DNA of 64,000 bases from Nostoc sp. CENA543 (GCF_002896875.1 NZ_CP023278.1:2232001-2296000), one strand, 5' to 3'; shown: positions 9,953-18,898, numbered from the stretch's first letter. Notes: generated from the letters alone by a model not told the origin. Made by a program: numbers and translations.

Positions 9953-10771
9953 ATGCCTCTCTATAAACTGGAAGAATTTGACCCCAACTATCGAGAAACC
10001 TTTGGTGGTGCTGATGTTAAATCATTGGAACTATATACCGAAAGTGGGGTGTTAGTTGGCTCAATTGCTGATGCTTTGGTTGACCAAGATGGACGTTTTC
10101 GTTATCTGGTCATCTCTACTAATTTAGATACAATTCAGAAAAAAATATTATTACCTATTGGACTTTCTCACATTAATTATCCGGCAAAACGCGTCTATGT
10201 AGATGGACTCAGTAAAGAACAAGTAGAACATCTACCAGAATACCATGATAATTTGGTCTTAGATGAAGATTACGAAGAAAAAGTCCGCCATGTTTTTCGC
10301 CCCTCAACTAGTGACACAATTCCAGGTAAAGAAAGTTACAGCTATCAAAAAGAACCAGATTTATACAATTTAAATGATCAATATCATCAAACATTCAGAC
10401 TCTACGAAGAACGCTTAATTGCTAATAAACAACGTGTGAAAACTGGGGAAGTAGCTGTTGGTAAGCATATTGAAACTGAAACTACAAGAGTTAGAGTACC
10501 TGTTCAAAAAGAACGTGTTGTGATTGAAAGAGTCACTCCAACAGTTGCAGACACTATAGTAGATCCGAAAGAGGTTAAATTCCAATCTGGAGAAGTAGCA
10601 CGCATAGAAGTTTATGAAGAAACCCCAGAAATCCGCAAGCAAGCTTTTGTGAGAGAGGAAGTCAGAGTCAAAAAAGTCATCGAGCAAGAAACTGTAGAAG
10701 CTCAAGACACCATTCGGCGGGAAGAATTAGATATTGACACAACAGGTGAAACTACCTTGCGATCGTCATAA
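9953..10771 (+). CDS. PRC-barrel and DUF2382 (YsnF/AvaK) domain protein
   Basis: This 272-residue soluble protein starts at ATG 9953, chosen because AGGAG lies 11 bases ahead and because the next paralogue begins the same way (MPLYKLEEFDPNY versus MVLYKLEDFDPDY). An N-terminal PRC-barrel (about 1-95: VGSIADALVDQDGRFRYLVI) is followed by a DUF2382 domain (about 145-265) with RLYEERLIANKQRVKTGEVA, PVQKERVVIERV and a final REEVRVKKVIEQETVEAQD. DUF2382 is the YsnF/AvaK family; AvaK is an akinete marker of Anabaena variabilis. A stress or dormancy role is inferred, and the biochemical function is unknown. It is paralogous to the next two genes. Confidence 0.85.
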   Translation: MPLYKLEEFDPNYRETFGGADVKSLELYTESGVLVGSIADALVDQDGRFRYLVISTNLDTIQKKILLPIGLSHINYPAKRVYVDGLSKEQVEHLPEYHDNLVLDEDYEEKVRHVFRPSTSDTIPGKESYSYQKEPDLYNLNDQYHQTFRLYEERLIANKQRVKTGEVAVGKHIETETTRVRVPVQKERVVIERVTPTVADTIVDPKEVKFQSGEVARIEVYEETPEIRKQAFVREEVRVKKVIEQETVEAQDTIRREELDIDTTGETTLRSS

Positions 10772-10793
10772 CTTCCGTGGGAATAACTCGTTG

Positions 10794-10850
10794 TATGTAG
10801 TCAGAGCTTTAAACATCAGTCTCAATCTAAAGTTCTGACTATAAACTACA
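10794..10850. repeat. Imperfect inverted repeat between the two PRC-barrel/DUF2382 genes
   Basis: The arms TATGTAGTCAGAGCTTT and AAAGTTCTGACT...ACTACATA face each other around a short loop and could form a hairpin 23 bp after the upstream stop. No long T-tract follows. It may act as an attenuator or weak terminator. Confidence 0.4.
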
Positions 10851-10973
10851 TAAATATAACCTTTGACGTTTTGAGATGGCAAGAATTATTTCAAACGAAA
10901 GATACAATAAATACTCTAAATTTGTAAGTTAGTAATTAAGAAATACTTTATTAAACATTTGAGGTAAACACAC

Positions 10974-11867
10974 ATGGTACTGTATAAATTAGAAGATTTT
11001 GATCCCGATTACCGCGATACAATACAAGGTGATGATATTAAGGGTTTGGGCGTATACACAGAAAGTAATAACGAAAAAATCGGTACTGTTAATGATGTTT
11101 TGGTAGATGATGATGGGCATTTTCGCTATTTAATTGTTGATTTAGGTTTTTGGATTTTTGGGAAAAAGGTATTGTTACCAGTGGGACGCACTCGCATTGA
11201 CCACGGTACAGACCGCGTTTACGCCATCGGTATGACCAGAGAGCAGGCTGAAAACTTACCAGAGTTCAACGAACGTTTAAGTCTAGACCAAGATTATGAG
11301 GAACGGGTGCGCGGTGTGTATCGTCAACCCATGTACGGTACCCAACCTCTAGACACATCAACGCCTCTAGACGCATCAACCCCCGTAGAAACATCACGAA
11401 CCACAACATCTACACCAGCTTTTAACCGCGATACCTATAAATACGAACAAGAACCTAGTTTGTATCAACTAGACGAAGCGCATCATCAAACTTTGAGATT
11501 ATATGAAGAACGGTTGATTGCCAATAAACGTCGTCAGAAAACTGGAGAAGTTGCTGTTGGTAAACGCGTGGAAACTGAAACTGCCAGGGTTGCTGTTCCA
11601 GTGGAAAGAGAACGAGTAGTGATTGAACGTGTTACACCACAAGATGCGGGTAAAGTTGTTCCTCCTGGGGAAGCAAACTTCCGTGAAGGTGAAGTAGCTC
11701 GCGTTGAAATTCATGAAGAAACGCCTGATATTCGCAAGGAAGCTGTGTTGCGAGAAGAAGTCAGAGTCAAGAAAGTCGTGGAGCAAGATACAGTTCAAGC
11801 TGAAGATACCATTCGCCGTGAAGAACTAGATGTGAACGCTCCTAATCTTCCCATTGAAGAGCGTTAA
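10974..11867 (+). CDS. PRC-barrel and DUF2382 (YsnF/AvaK) domain protein
   Basis: This 297-residue paralogue of the preceding gene has the same order of domains. The PRC barrel (about 1-98) contains KIGTVNDVLVDDDGHFRYLI and KKVLLPVGRTRID. A Thr/Ser/Pro-rich linker (about 120-150) carries a small DTSTPLDASTP repeat. The DUF2382 domain (about 170-290) has LRLYEERLIANKRRQKTGEV, PVERERVVIERV and REEVRVKKVVEQDTVQAED. GAGG lies about a dozen bases before the ATG. The linker is absent from the upstream copy. Function is probably stress-related and is not established for the family. Confidence 0.87.
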   Translation: MVLYKLEDFDPDYRDTIQGDDIKGLGVYTESNNEKIGTVNDVLVDDDGHFRYLIVDLGFWIFGKKVLLPVGRTRIDHGTDRVYAIGMTREQAENLPEFNERLSLDQDYEERVRGVYRQPMYGTQPLDTSTPLDASTPVETSRTTTSTPAFNRDTYKYEQEPSLYQLDEAHHQTLRLYEERLIANKRRQKTGEVAVGKRVETETARVAVPVERERVVIERVTPQDAGKVVPPGEANFREGEVARVEIHEETPDIRKEAVLREEVRVKKVVEQDTVQAEDTIRREELDVNAPNLPIEER

Positions 11868-11942
11868 TCGTTCATAGTTCATATGAGTGCAGGTATAGCT
11901 GATATAGCAGTCCTATCTGATTTGTGAGAACTCGCGGTGTCC

Positions 11943-11975
11943 AGATCCCCGACTTCTCAAAGAAGCCGGGGATCT
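11943..11975. repeat. Hairpin repeat (AGATCCCCGACTTCT type)
   Basis: The 15-bp arms AGATCCCCGACTTCT and AGAAGCCGGGGATCT are complementary except for one position and are separated by three bases. This type of hairpin is common between genes in Nostoc-like genomes. There is no clear T-tract, so I call it a repeat and not a terminator. Confidence 0.65.
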
Positions 11976-12073
11976 TGTGTTTCATGAATGATTTAGGATT
12001 GCCATATCAACTCAGATTGGCCTTACCTGTACTTGTAAATAATTACAGAAAACGAATAAAGAAATTTTGTTAT

Positions 12074-12562
12074 ATGACTGAATATTTAACATCTGAAACA
12101 CCGAATCATACTCATGATGAAGAAAAACTGATTCGCTTATTGGAAGAAAGATTAACTATTAATCACAATAAGCAAAAAATTGGGGAAGTAATTGTACGTA
12201 AAGTCATCGAAACGCAGATGATACAAGTTCCCGTCCGAAGGGAAAAACTCATCATTGAACAAATTACCCCCAAGCATAAGCAGTTAGCCGAAATTGATTT
12301 AAAGGGTGGAGAGATTAGTGGCGTTGAGTTACAGGAGCGCGACAGACCAGAATTGACAGTTCAAGTCAGTGGTTTAAGTGTCAATGGTTGCTTTGCTTCA
12401 CCTAAGATTGCTAGCTTATTATTAAACGCGATCGCTCTAGAACAAAACCACGGTTGTCAGCAAATTTGTATATCTATTGCTGTCGAAACGGAAGCACAAC
12501 AGAAAAAATATCAAGAGTGGTTTAACCGTTGTTCTCAAGAATCCCCTTCATCTGAAAAATAA
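12074..12562 (+). CDS. DUF2382 (YsnF/AvaK) domain protein without PRC barrel
   Basis: I start this 162-residue protein at ATG 12074. The in-frame extension upstream runs through the hairpin repeat at 11943 and is unlikely to be translated. The N-terminal half is a short DUF2382 unit (about 15-90) with EEKLIRLLEERLTINHNKQK, GEVIVRKVIETQ and PVRREKLIIEQ. The second half (about 95-155) is not shared with the two preceding proteins and looks like a small alpha/beta region. It lacks the PRC barrel and the second half of DUF2382, so it may be a shortened relative. Third member of the local AvaK-like set. Confidence 0.75.
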   Translation: MTEYLTSETPNHTHDEEKLIRLLEERLTINHNKQKIGEVIVRKVIETQMIQVPVRREKLIIEQITPKHKQLAEIDLKGGEISGVELQERDRPELTVQVSGLSVNGCFASPKIASLLLNAIALEQNHGCQQICISIAVETEAQQKKYQEWFNRCSQESPSSEK

Positions 12563-12710
12563 TCTTCACTTTCACCACCTTATACCAATTTGAAAAAAGA
12601 ATGCGACAGATGTACAGCCCCAAATGCTTGCTCTGTCTTGATTCTTAATTTTGAATTTTGTAGGCGTAAGCCTTCCCGTAAGGGTATTTTGAATTTTGAA
12701 TTGGTGTTAG

Positions 12711-12741
12711 AACCCCGCTTTTGCAAGAAAGTGGGGTTTTT
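12711..12741. terminator. Bidirectional intrinsic terminator
   Basis: AACCCCGCTTT and AAAGTGGGGTT form an 11-bp stem with one G-T pair, followed on the plus strand by TTTT and preceded by runs suitable for the minus strand. It sits between the converging DUF2382 gene and the MFS gene and can serve both. Confidence 0.65.
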
Positions 12742-12752
12742 GATGTAAAAAA

Positions 12753-13949
12753 CTAGGAATTGCCTTTAGGAATATATTTTTGACGATTAACAACAGCGAA
12801 TAACAGCACTATGAAAGTAAGAACGCCAGCTAGATATAAAGGATAACTATAACTAATGGGGTTAGCTTGATTCACTATAAGGCCGGCAATGACAGGGCCG
12901 ATTCCATTAGACATACTTAAATATGATGAATTTAAACCTAAAGCCATACCTTGTTCTTCTGGTTTGGCATTTAGTGAAATCAGAGTATTGACCATCGGTT
13001 GCACCAAGGAATTAAATAGGGAAAATATTACACTCACGACGACAAAATAACTAACTATCGGCACAACAGGCATTAAAATAAACGAGGAACTTCTAACAAA
13101 TATTGCTAAAAGTAATATTTTGGATTCATTTAAATATTTGGTGAGAATCTTTACTCCCCAAGTTTGCATGATCACACCTAAGACTCCAAATGTAAGAAAC
13201 ATGAGCGTTAATGATTCTTTATTTTGCTCTAATACCTTTAAAAAGTAGGGTTGAAAAGCATAAGTAAAGATTGTAAAAGTTGTCCCAATACAAAAGTTGA
13301 TGATTAATAAAATCCCCACTCCAGGAATCATCAAACCTTTAATTAAAGTGTCTAAGCCTAAATTAAAAATATTCTGCACTTGATGCTCTTTATTTTTGAT
13401 AGTCTCAGGTAAGAAAAATATCGTAATGATGAGAGCTATCAACGCTACAGCACCGGAAACTAAAAACGCTGCGCCTAAAGATATCTGCTGTGCGATTAAA
13501 CTCGTGGCCGGCCCTAAGACAAATCCTAAACCCATTGCTGCCCCATAGATACCAAAACCTTGGGCGCGGCGTTCAGTTCCTGTAACATCAGAAATCATTG
13601 CCTGAGCTACAGCATTATTACCGCCGGTAATACCATCTAGAAAACGTGCCAAAAAGAGAGTGATAGCGGCTGTAGCTGTACCAGCAAAGAAATTGGCAAT
13701 CACAGTCCCCGCTAAACTAATAATCAGTAAAGGCTTACGGCCAAAGCGGTCTGAGAGTTTACCAATGACTGGTGTGGCTAAAAATTGTGCGATCGCATAA
13801 ATCGAAAAGAGTAAACTAGTGTGGAAATCACTTAAACCAAATTGCTTGCCATAAAGATAGATAATAGGGATTAAAATCGTAAAACTCAAGGAATTAATAA
13901 ATGCAACTAAAGCAATAATCCAAAAAACCCGATTCATAAGCAAGACCAT
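12753..13949 (-). CDS. MFS transporter (drug:H+ antiporter type)
   Basis: This 398-residue integral membrane protein has about 12 hydrophobic segments. The loop 2-3 signature GKLSDRFGRKPLLI (about residues 63-76) and the motif-C-like GAAMGLGFVLGPATS (about 135-150) are those of the major facilitator superfamily, TetA/multidrug-like branch. A proton-driven efflux role is inferred; the substrate cannot be told. The start is either ATG 13949 or the ATG four codons later (MNRVFW). It is divergent from the potassium channel gene, with inverted repeats in the 90-bp gap. Confidence 0.85.
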   Translation of the reverse strand: MVLLMNRVFWIIALVAFINSLSFTILIPIIYLYGKQFGLSDFHTSLLFSIYAIAQFLATPVIGKLSDRFGRKPLLIISLAGTVIANFFAGTATAAITLFLARFLDGITGGNNAVAQAMISDVTGTERRAQGFGIYGAAMGLGFVLGPATSLIAQQISLGAAFLVSGAVALIALIITIFFLPETIKNKEHQVQNIFNLGLDTLIKGLMIPGVGILLIINFCIGTTFTIFTYAFQPYFLKVLEQNKESLTLMFLTFGVLGVIMQTWGVKILTKYLNESKILLLAIFVRSSSFILMPVVPIVSYFVVVSVIFSLFNSLVQPMVNTLISLNAKPEEQGMALGLNSSYLSMSNGIGPVIAGLIVNQANPISYSYPLYLAGVLTFIVLLFAVVNRQKYIPKGNS

Positions 13950-13959
13950 ACTATCTACT

Positions 13960-14010
13960 TAGTACGTTTCAAGTGTACTAGAACTGAACATACTAGCTTT
14001 TAAGTTCTAG
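13960..14010. promoter_or_regulatory. Two inverted repeats in MFS/Kir divergent promoter region
   Basis: TAGTAC (13960-13965) faces GTACTA (13975-13980). An overlapping 8-bp pair CTAGAACT (13978-13985) faces AGTTCTAG (14003-14010). Both lie between two divergent starts and could bind a regulator or form secondary structure. No regulator gene is adjacent. Confidence 0.35.
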
Positions 14011-14046
14011 TTAAATCACCACTTGTATTTTTTGTGAATATTGCCA

Positions 14047-14961
14047 ATGAAATCTCCCATCAAAAAACCTACTAAACCCAAAAAACAACGCCCATCACCA
14101 CGAATTTACATCAAAATTAACAATGGACAATTTGAAATCCTGGGTATGGGTGCTTGGTACTCCTATTGGCGCGATCCTTATCATCTCCTCTTGACGATTC
14201 CTTGGAGTGGCTTCATTGTTCTCATTTGTACTTTTTATGTAGCAATTAACACTTTATTTGCTTTACTATACTTGGCTGGTGGAGACTGCATTGCTAACGC
14301 TCAACCAGGTTCTTTTTTAGACAAATTTTTCTTCAGTGTGCAAACCCTAGCTTCGATTGGCTACGGTGCAATGTATCCTAAAACAACCTATGCCAATATT
14401 ATTGTCACCATAGAAGCAATGATTGGTTTGATAGGAATTGCTGTAATGACGGGACTAGCATTTGCGCGCTTTTCCCGTCCTACGGCACGTGTAGTATTTA
14501 GTCGTGTGGCAGTAATTACACCCCATGAAGGTGTCCCAACTTTCATGTTTCGTACTGCTAATCAGAGGCGTAATTTCATTTTAGAAGCACATATGCGGGT
14601 GTATTTAATGCGAGACGAAATAACAGCAGAAGGCACTTTTATTCGGCGATTTCATGATTTAAAACTAGTGAGAAATCAAACACCAAGTTTTTCATTAAGT
14701 TGGTTATTAATGCACCCTATTGATGAATTCAGTCCTTTTTATGGAATGACAGCCGAACAGCTATTACAAACTAATACTAGTATTGTGATTTCCTTGAGTG
14801 GTATTGATGAAACAGTCTCACAAGTAGTTCATGCTAGGCATATCTATGCAGCCAATGACATCATATGGAACAGTCGTTTTGTAGATATTTTCCATCACTC
14901 AAACAATGGACACCGTTATATCGATTACAAACACTTTCATGATGTTTTGCCTTTAGATTAA
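14047..14961 (+). CDS. Inward-rectifier type potassium channel (KirBac-like)
   Basis: This is a 304-residue Kir-family channel. The basic N-terminus and the slide-helix region (DPYHLLLTIPW) precede TM1 (about 52-78). The pore helix and selectivity filter read TLASIGYGAMYP (about 100-112), followed by TM2 (about 118-142). The cytoplasmic immunoglobulin-like domain then runs to the end (FRTANQRRNFILEAHMRVYL, GIDETVSQVVHARHIY). The GYG filter predicts K+ selectivity. I start at ATG 14047, two codons after an in-frame TTG. It is transcribed away from the MFS gene. Confidence 0.92.
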   Translation: MKSPIKKPTKPKKQRPSPRIYIKINNGQFEILGMGAWYSYWRDPYHLLLTIPWSGFIVLICTFYVAINTLFALLYLAGGDCIANAQPGSFLDKFFFSVQTLASIGYGAMYPKTTYANIIVTIEAMIGLIGIAVMTGLAFARFSRPTARVVFSRVAVITPHEGVPTFMFRTANQRRNFILEAHMRVYLMRDEITAEGTFIRRFHDLKLVRNQTPSFSLSWLLMHPIDEFSPFYGMTAEQLLQTNTSIVISLSGIDETVSQVVHARHIYAANDIIWNSRFVDIFHHSNNGHRYIDYKHFHDVLPLD

Positions 14962-15080
14962 CAGAGCTATACCAAAAAATTTGCACACAGAAACAATGTT
15001 AAGTCTTGAAATAAGTAAGTCGGTGAGAAAAAACCTAACTATCTTAAGAAATGTAAACTAGGCTAAAATCCTCTTTCCCC

Positions 15081-15091
15081 CTGCTCCCTGC
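15081..15091. repeat. Target-site duplication, left copy
   Basis: CTGCTCCCTGC abuts the left inverted repeat of the insertion sequence and is repeated exactly at 16449-16459. Eleven bases fits the 9-13 bp range known for IS4-family elements. Confidence 0.85.
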
Positions 15092-16448
15092 CTTTCAAGG
15101 GTAGGGGTTTAAAAATCAGGCAGTAGAGAGAGTGATTTTCAAGACATGAAGTTGTGGAGTCAAGTTAGGCCAAGGCTGAGGGAAAAAGCTACCGATAGGT
15201 AATGGCTCTCGATTGAGAACAGCAGCCTTAATGACTAAAAATCCACGGCGAAAACAACTCAAGCAACGATGGACAACACTATGTTTGAAATTGCGTCGAG
15301 CAACATGAGTGGGTGGGAGCTCATCTAGACTACTAATGGGTAGATTGGCATCAACTTCTCCACCAACGCTAACTTGCCACAGAGTAGCAACAGCCATCGC
15401 TAACCAATGTCTCTCGGCGCGTTTGGGGTGAGTAATCTTGGTACGATGCCAACAAAAACCGCCGCGTTTACCATCTTTAAACAGACACTCAATCCAACAG
15501 CGCATGGTATACCAGCAAGCATCCGCAATTTCCGGTGGTAAATCGGTGAGAATTAACCAAGGGTCAGCATAACCCTCGTCATGACGAGCTAACAAAGTAC
15601 ATTTGACAGAGTTAGTTTTGAAACAAGTAACTAAACCAGAGAACGACTGACCAACTTCTGTGACAAGAGTATTTATGGGTTGCCAAGATTCCATTCCTTG
15701 TGGTTTGAACTGTCCAATTTGGTTAATTCGCATAAATGGATGCCAACCGAGGGATTGAATTTGTTGATATAGCCAGTCAGCATAAAGTCCACGGTCTGTT
15801 GTCACTATGACAAACCAATCAGCTGGTATAGTCTCACTGATGTCGTTAAAGAGTTTTTGCCAGTGTGGTTTCCAACTTCCTGGTTTAGTTGCCTCCACTA
15901 TTTTCCAAGCAATCGGGATTCCGCAACCTCGATAAACAACACTAATCGCTAACACTGTAAATCTATCACTCAATGTTGTGGCATCCGCAGCTAATGCTAG
16001 ACGTTTTTCCGATTCTGGCCACAAGCTCAGAATCCATAACAACAATGGTCTAAAACACAATGTTACATCTAGTGTTGCCCGTCCTGTTTTTGCTTTTGTT
16101 TTATCTTCCCCGTCTCTTAACCATTCTCTAAGTTGCTGACGTACTGTATTTTCTTTTTTCCCCAATAGCTCTGCTAAAAATACTGACACTGTTGTCAGTC
16201 CACACGATTGGGTCATCACTATCCCAAAACTCCACATTGCTAGTATCACTGCTTGCGACTTGGATAGATGGGGCATCTTTTCTATGACTTTTCTAGTCCA
16301 TTGCCTTAATTCTTCACTTTTTCCTAAAAGCATTCTCCCCACACCCCCAATTCTTCGCCTTATCTGACTTGCGGATTTTTGCGAGCTGATAACCGTAGTT
16401 TATTTTACTGGCTAAACTGCCACTTTCTTAAACCCCTACCCTTGAAAG
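15092..16448 (-). mobile_element. IS4-family insertion sequence, complete (about 1357 bp)
   Basis: The terminal inverted repeats are CTTTCAAGGGTAGGGGTTTA at 15092 and its complement ending at 16448, about 21 bp matching before they diverge. The element is flanked by 11-bp direct repeats (CTGCTCCCTGC) and encodes one transposase on the minus strand with an intact YREK signature. It sits in a C-rich CCCCTGC tract of a kind found at several other intergenic places here. Exact target duplication and intact frame suggest recent insertion. Confidence 0.92.
15116..16333 (-). CDS. IS4-family transposase (DDE)
   Basis: This 405-residue transposase carries the DDE triad: Asp in LALAADATTLSDRF, Asp in VIVTTDRGLYADW, and Glu in the IS4 signature Y-(2)-R-(3)-E-(6)-K, visible as YTMRCWIECLFKDGK. 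The frame is intact, so the element may be active. ATG 16333 is preferred over an in-frame GTG three codons upstream. The N-terminal ~100 residues look helical and probably bind the inverted repeats. The gene fills nearly all of the element. Confidence 0.92.
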   Translation of the reverse strand: MLLGKSEELRQWTRKVIEKMPHLSKSQAVILAMWSFGIVMTQSCGLTTVSVFLAELLGKKENTVRQQLREWLRDGEDKTKAKTGRATLDVTLCFRPLLLWILSLWPESEKRLALAADATTLSDRFTVLAISVVYRGCGIPIAWKIVEATKPGSWKPHWQKLFNDISETIPADWFVIVTTDRGLYADWLYQQIQSLGWHPFMRINQIGQFKPQGMESWQPINTLVTEVGQSFSGLVTCFKTNSVKCTLLARHDEGYADPWLILTDLPPEIADACWYTMRCWIECLFKDGKRGGFCWHRTKITHPKRAERHWLAMAVATLWQVSVGGEVDANLPISSLDELPPTHVARRNFKHSVVHRCLSCFRRGFLVIKAAVLNREPLPIGSFFPQPWPNLTPQLHVLKITLSTA

Positions 16449-16459
16449 CTGCTCCCTGC
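16449..16459. repeat. Target-site duplication, right copy
   Basis: CTGCTCCCTGC directly follows the right inverted repeat and is identical to 15081-15091. Further CCCCTGC-type sequence continues to the right, showing the insertion hit a pre-existing C-rich repeat. Confidence 0.85.
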
Positions 16460-16695
16460 CCCCTTGCCCCCTGCCTAATCAGAACTACAAATATTTACCC
16501 TGTTCTACTTATAAGGGTTTGATCCTGCTCTCCAATTCAGTTCTGATTCCTAGTGGGTGATTTTTGAGACTGTTCTTCTACACTCTTGCTGATTTTATTG
16601 TAAAATTCCTTAATGAAGACTTGTAAAGATTATTCTAGATCATCATGTCTTCACCTATGGTTATCAGTCTAGTCAGCATCCTGAAGTTCAAGTGC

Positions 16696-17160
16696 ATGAA
16701 AAGAATCATTTTGTATCCTCTCATGACTGTTTTATTAGTGGGAATAGCAGGAAAAATGGCAATGACTCAAGTTGTCAAAAACCAGTCAGATAAACAGCTA
16801 GCAAAAACACAACTAGTAGCTGCTTTAGAACCAGTTTCAGTCATCAATACTAAAAACATTGATGAAAAAACAGCCCTAAATTTGGTCTGGAAACTACCAC
16901 TAGTACAACGCAAAGCCAAAGAAATTGAACGATTATCCAAAAGAACAATTAAGGTTTCTGCGATTGTAGAAAGTATTCCAAACCCTAATAATCCATACTA
17001 CACAGTACGAGTTTTTGAAGACGACCCAAACAATTACAACTTTACAATTTACTGGTTTCGCGTTTTTCAGGAAACTGGTGTGATAGAAGCTTTAGATGTG
17101 GTAGAGAATAGATATGTTTCTTTGGATGAATGGCGAGAGCAAATCAGACGGAGGAACTAG
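16696..17160 (+). CDS. Conserved hypothetical exported protein
   Basis: This protein has 154 residues from ATG 16696, which begins a signal-peptide-like or anchor segment (MKRIILYPLMTVLLVGIAG). An in-frame ATG at 16645 would place 17 extra residues before it. The mature part is rich in Lys, Asn and Val and includes NIDEKTALNLVWKLPLVQRK, then an aromatic-rich strand region (YYTVRVFEDDPNNYNFTIYW) and an Arg-rich end. It resembles small exported cyanobacterial proteins of unknown function; I recognise no family. Confidence 0.7.
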   Translation: MKRIILYPLMTVLLVGIAGKMAMTQVVKNQSDKQLAKTQLVAALEPVSVINTKNIDEKTALNLVWKLPLVQRKAKEIERLSKRTIKVSAIVESIPNPNNPYYTVRVFEDDPNNYNFTIYWFRVFQETGVIEALDVVENRYVSLDEWREQIRRRN

Positions 17161-17267
17161 TAAAAAAGGCAAAATAATGATTAGTAAATCAGCTTTTTGG
17201 GTATTTTAGGTGAGGGCTTGATTGAAGATGTGTTTGAGTATTTCAAGCAGGTAACAAAGAATATTCT

Positions 17268-17525
17268 ATGAATCAAAACTTTAAATCCGAAATTGCTGTA
17301 AGTCCTTGGAAATATAAGCCTTGGTGGTGTCAGCCTTGGTCAATTTTACTCACTGGTATCACCATTATTACTGTTAGCTGGCTGTTATTTAAGATGATTT
17401 GGTTAACAGTGATTGTCTCTATACCTGTGTTAGTGTGGATGGGATTTTTTATTTTGATCTGGCCACAATTAATAATTCGTAGTGGCATTTTGGAATCATA
17501 TCAACAAGAGAAAATAGAACCATAG
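17268..17525 (+). CDS. Small two-TM membrane protein (possibly DUF6737)
   Basis: This 85-residue protein has the N-terminal motif WKYKPWWCQPWSILLTG, then two hydrophobic segments (about 26-46 and 46-68) and a short charged tail. The KPWWCQPWSI motif recalls the cyanobacterial DUF6737 family, but I am not certain of the number. Function is unknown. It lies 68 bp upstream of the cytochrome b561 gene on the same strand and may share its transcript. Confidence 0.65.
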   Translation: MNQNFKSEIAVSPWKYKPWWCQPWSILLTGITIITVSWLLFKMIWLTVIVSIPVLVWMGFFILIWPQLIIRSGILESYQQEKIEP

Positions 17526-17593
17526 ATAGCAAGTTTAAGTATTTTATCGACCAATAAAACTGCAACGCAAAACTATAGCAAAAGAGTGTTTTT

Positions 17594-18160
17594 ATGACTT
17601 TAACACCTGTCATTAAGAAAGCTAGGGTTAATTCTGCGTTTAAACAGCTCATGTCTGTACACTGGGTTATGGCCGCCTGTTATTTAGTCTTGTTCACCAC
17701 AGGTTCAGGTATGGCGCGTTTATCCCGTGGTACTCCATTTAGATCAGAATTGTACGATTTTCATAAATCAATCGGAGTTTTAGTTGTAGCTTTATTGACT
17801 TGGCGGATTTTAGTTTTATTGCGGGTATGGTGGCGAAAATACACCAAGAATTTACCAAAGTTTACTGCTGACTGGACGCGGAAATTTGCACTACATACTT
17901 TTCTCTACATCTTTATGTTTGCAGTTCCGGTGAGTGGGTTCTTTTTTTCTAATTCTTATAAAAGTAATAATGTCAAATTGTTTGGTTTGACTTTACCAGA
18001 CTTGTTTCCACAAAACTCTAGTTTAGTAGATTTGGGGAGAAACGTGCATTTTTGGATAGCGTACACATTTTTGGCTTTTATTATTCTGCACACACTACAA
18101 CAGTGGAAGGTAGTAAGAGCTAATTGGCGGAGGTTACAAGGCTTTTTGCAAAAGAAGTAA
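17594..18160 (+). CDS. Cytochrome b561 family protein
   Basis: This 188-residue protein has four hydrophobic helices (about 20-38, 55-75, 95-118, 150-170). Candidate haem-ligating His residues lie in MSVHWVM, YDFHKSIG, FALHTFLY and NVHFWIAYTFLAFIILH, the pattern of bacterial di-haem cytochrome b561. Such proteins pass electrons across or within the membrane, often with quinone. It is transcribed towards the convergent txlA gene, and a hairpin follows the stop. Confidence 0.85.
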   Translation: MTLTPVIKKARVNSAFKQLMSVHWVMAACYLVLFTTGSGMARLSRGTPFRSELYDFHKSIGVLVVALLTWRILVLLRVWWRKYTKNLPKFTADWTRKFALHTFLYIFMFAVPVSGFFFSNSYKSNNVKLFGLTLPDLFPQNSSLVDLGRNVHFWIAYTFLAFIILHTLQQWKVVRANWRRLQGFLQKK

Positions 18161-18180
18161 GAGTGCGTGATTTTTAAGTA

Positions 18181-18207
18181 GGGAGAAGCGGATTTTTGAC
18201 TTCTCCC
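18181..18207. terminator. Hairpin between convergent b561 and txlA genes
   Basis: GGGAGAAG (18181-18188) and CTTCTCCC (18200-18207) form an 8-bp GC-containing stem in the 67-bp convergent gap. The loop holds a T-run, and no long T-tract follows the stem. A role as a shared terminator is likely from its position. Confidence 0.5.
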
Positions 18208-18227
18208 TTGGCTAATTTAATTGAGTC

Positions 18228-18806
18228 TTAATTAACTACCTGACTACCGTGGCTACGGGGATCGTCTTGGCTGGTATTAGGTTTGGCTTGTGCCGCAAAT
18301 GGGGATACTTTACCGCTAGTTTGAGCATAGGGTAAAGCTTCACCTGTCACCAAAGCTTCTAAGTTGCTAGCCATGACTGTACGGGGTTGATCTCCGATCG
18401 CCTGGGCGACATTTTCCCCAGTTTTGTTTAAAAATACAAAGTGGGGAATACCATCAACTCGATATTTCAGCATTTCTGGCAACCACTTGTTATTATCTAC
18501 GTTTAGCATGACAAAATTTACTTTGTCTGCATACTGTTGCTCTAGTTCGGCAATATCAGGTGCCATTTTTTGACAGACTGTACACCAGTCAGCGTAAAAT
18601 TCAACAATTGATGGCTTACCGTTGGTGGCTGCTACTTCTAGGGATGTGGATGCGGCGGCTAGGTTGGTTAAAGATGCAGAACTAGTTTCACTCCTGAGTC
18701 CCAAGAATAAAGCAACGCTGAGGGCGATCGCTACTATCACAATCAAAAAGTTTCTCAATCTTGTCGCCACAGTAGTTTCTTGCTTGACAGGTGCATTTGT
18801 ACTCAT
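18228..18806 (-). CDS. txlA: Thylakoid-anchored thioredoxin-like protein (TxlA/HCF164 type)
   Basis: This 192-residue protein has an N-terminal membrane anchor (about 14-38, [19 protein letters not shown]) followed by a thioredoxin domain. The active site reads [14 protein letters not shown] (Cys-Thr-Val-Cys near residues 72-75), and the cis-Pro loop is GIPHF. Plant HCF164 and cyanobacterial TxlA share this layout and act in disulphide handling at the thylakoid lumen, including cytochrome b6f assembly. The C-terminal tail is low complexity. The assignment is by architecture and the active-site context. Confidence 0.78.
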   Translation of the reverse strand: MSTNAPVKQETTVATRLRNFLIVIVAIALSVALFLGLRSETSSASLTNLAAASTSLEVAATNGKPSIVEFYADWCTVCQKMAPDIAELEQQYADKVNFVMLNVDNNKWLPEMLKYRVDGIPHFVFLNKTGENVAQAIGDQPRTVMASNLEALVTGEALPYAQTSGKVSPFAAQAKPNTSQDDPRSHGSQVVN

Positions 18807-18898
18807 AACAATTTATTAAAACTTATTAACTAATCTCCTTTACAGTATATAGCGGTGCTTTGGGTTCAAACCTGAATGTGTCTGAATTCAAATTGCAT

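Noticed and set aside
11924-12073. Upstream extension of the third DUF2382 frame
   Set aside because: It translates an intergenic hairpin repeat; the ATG at 12074 gives a normal start.
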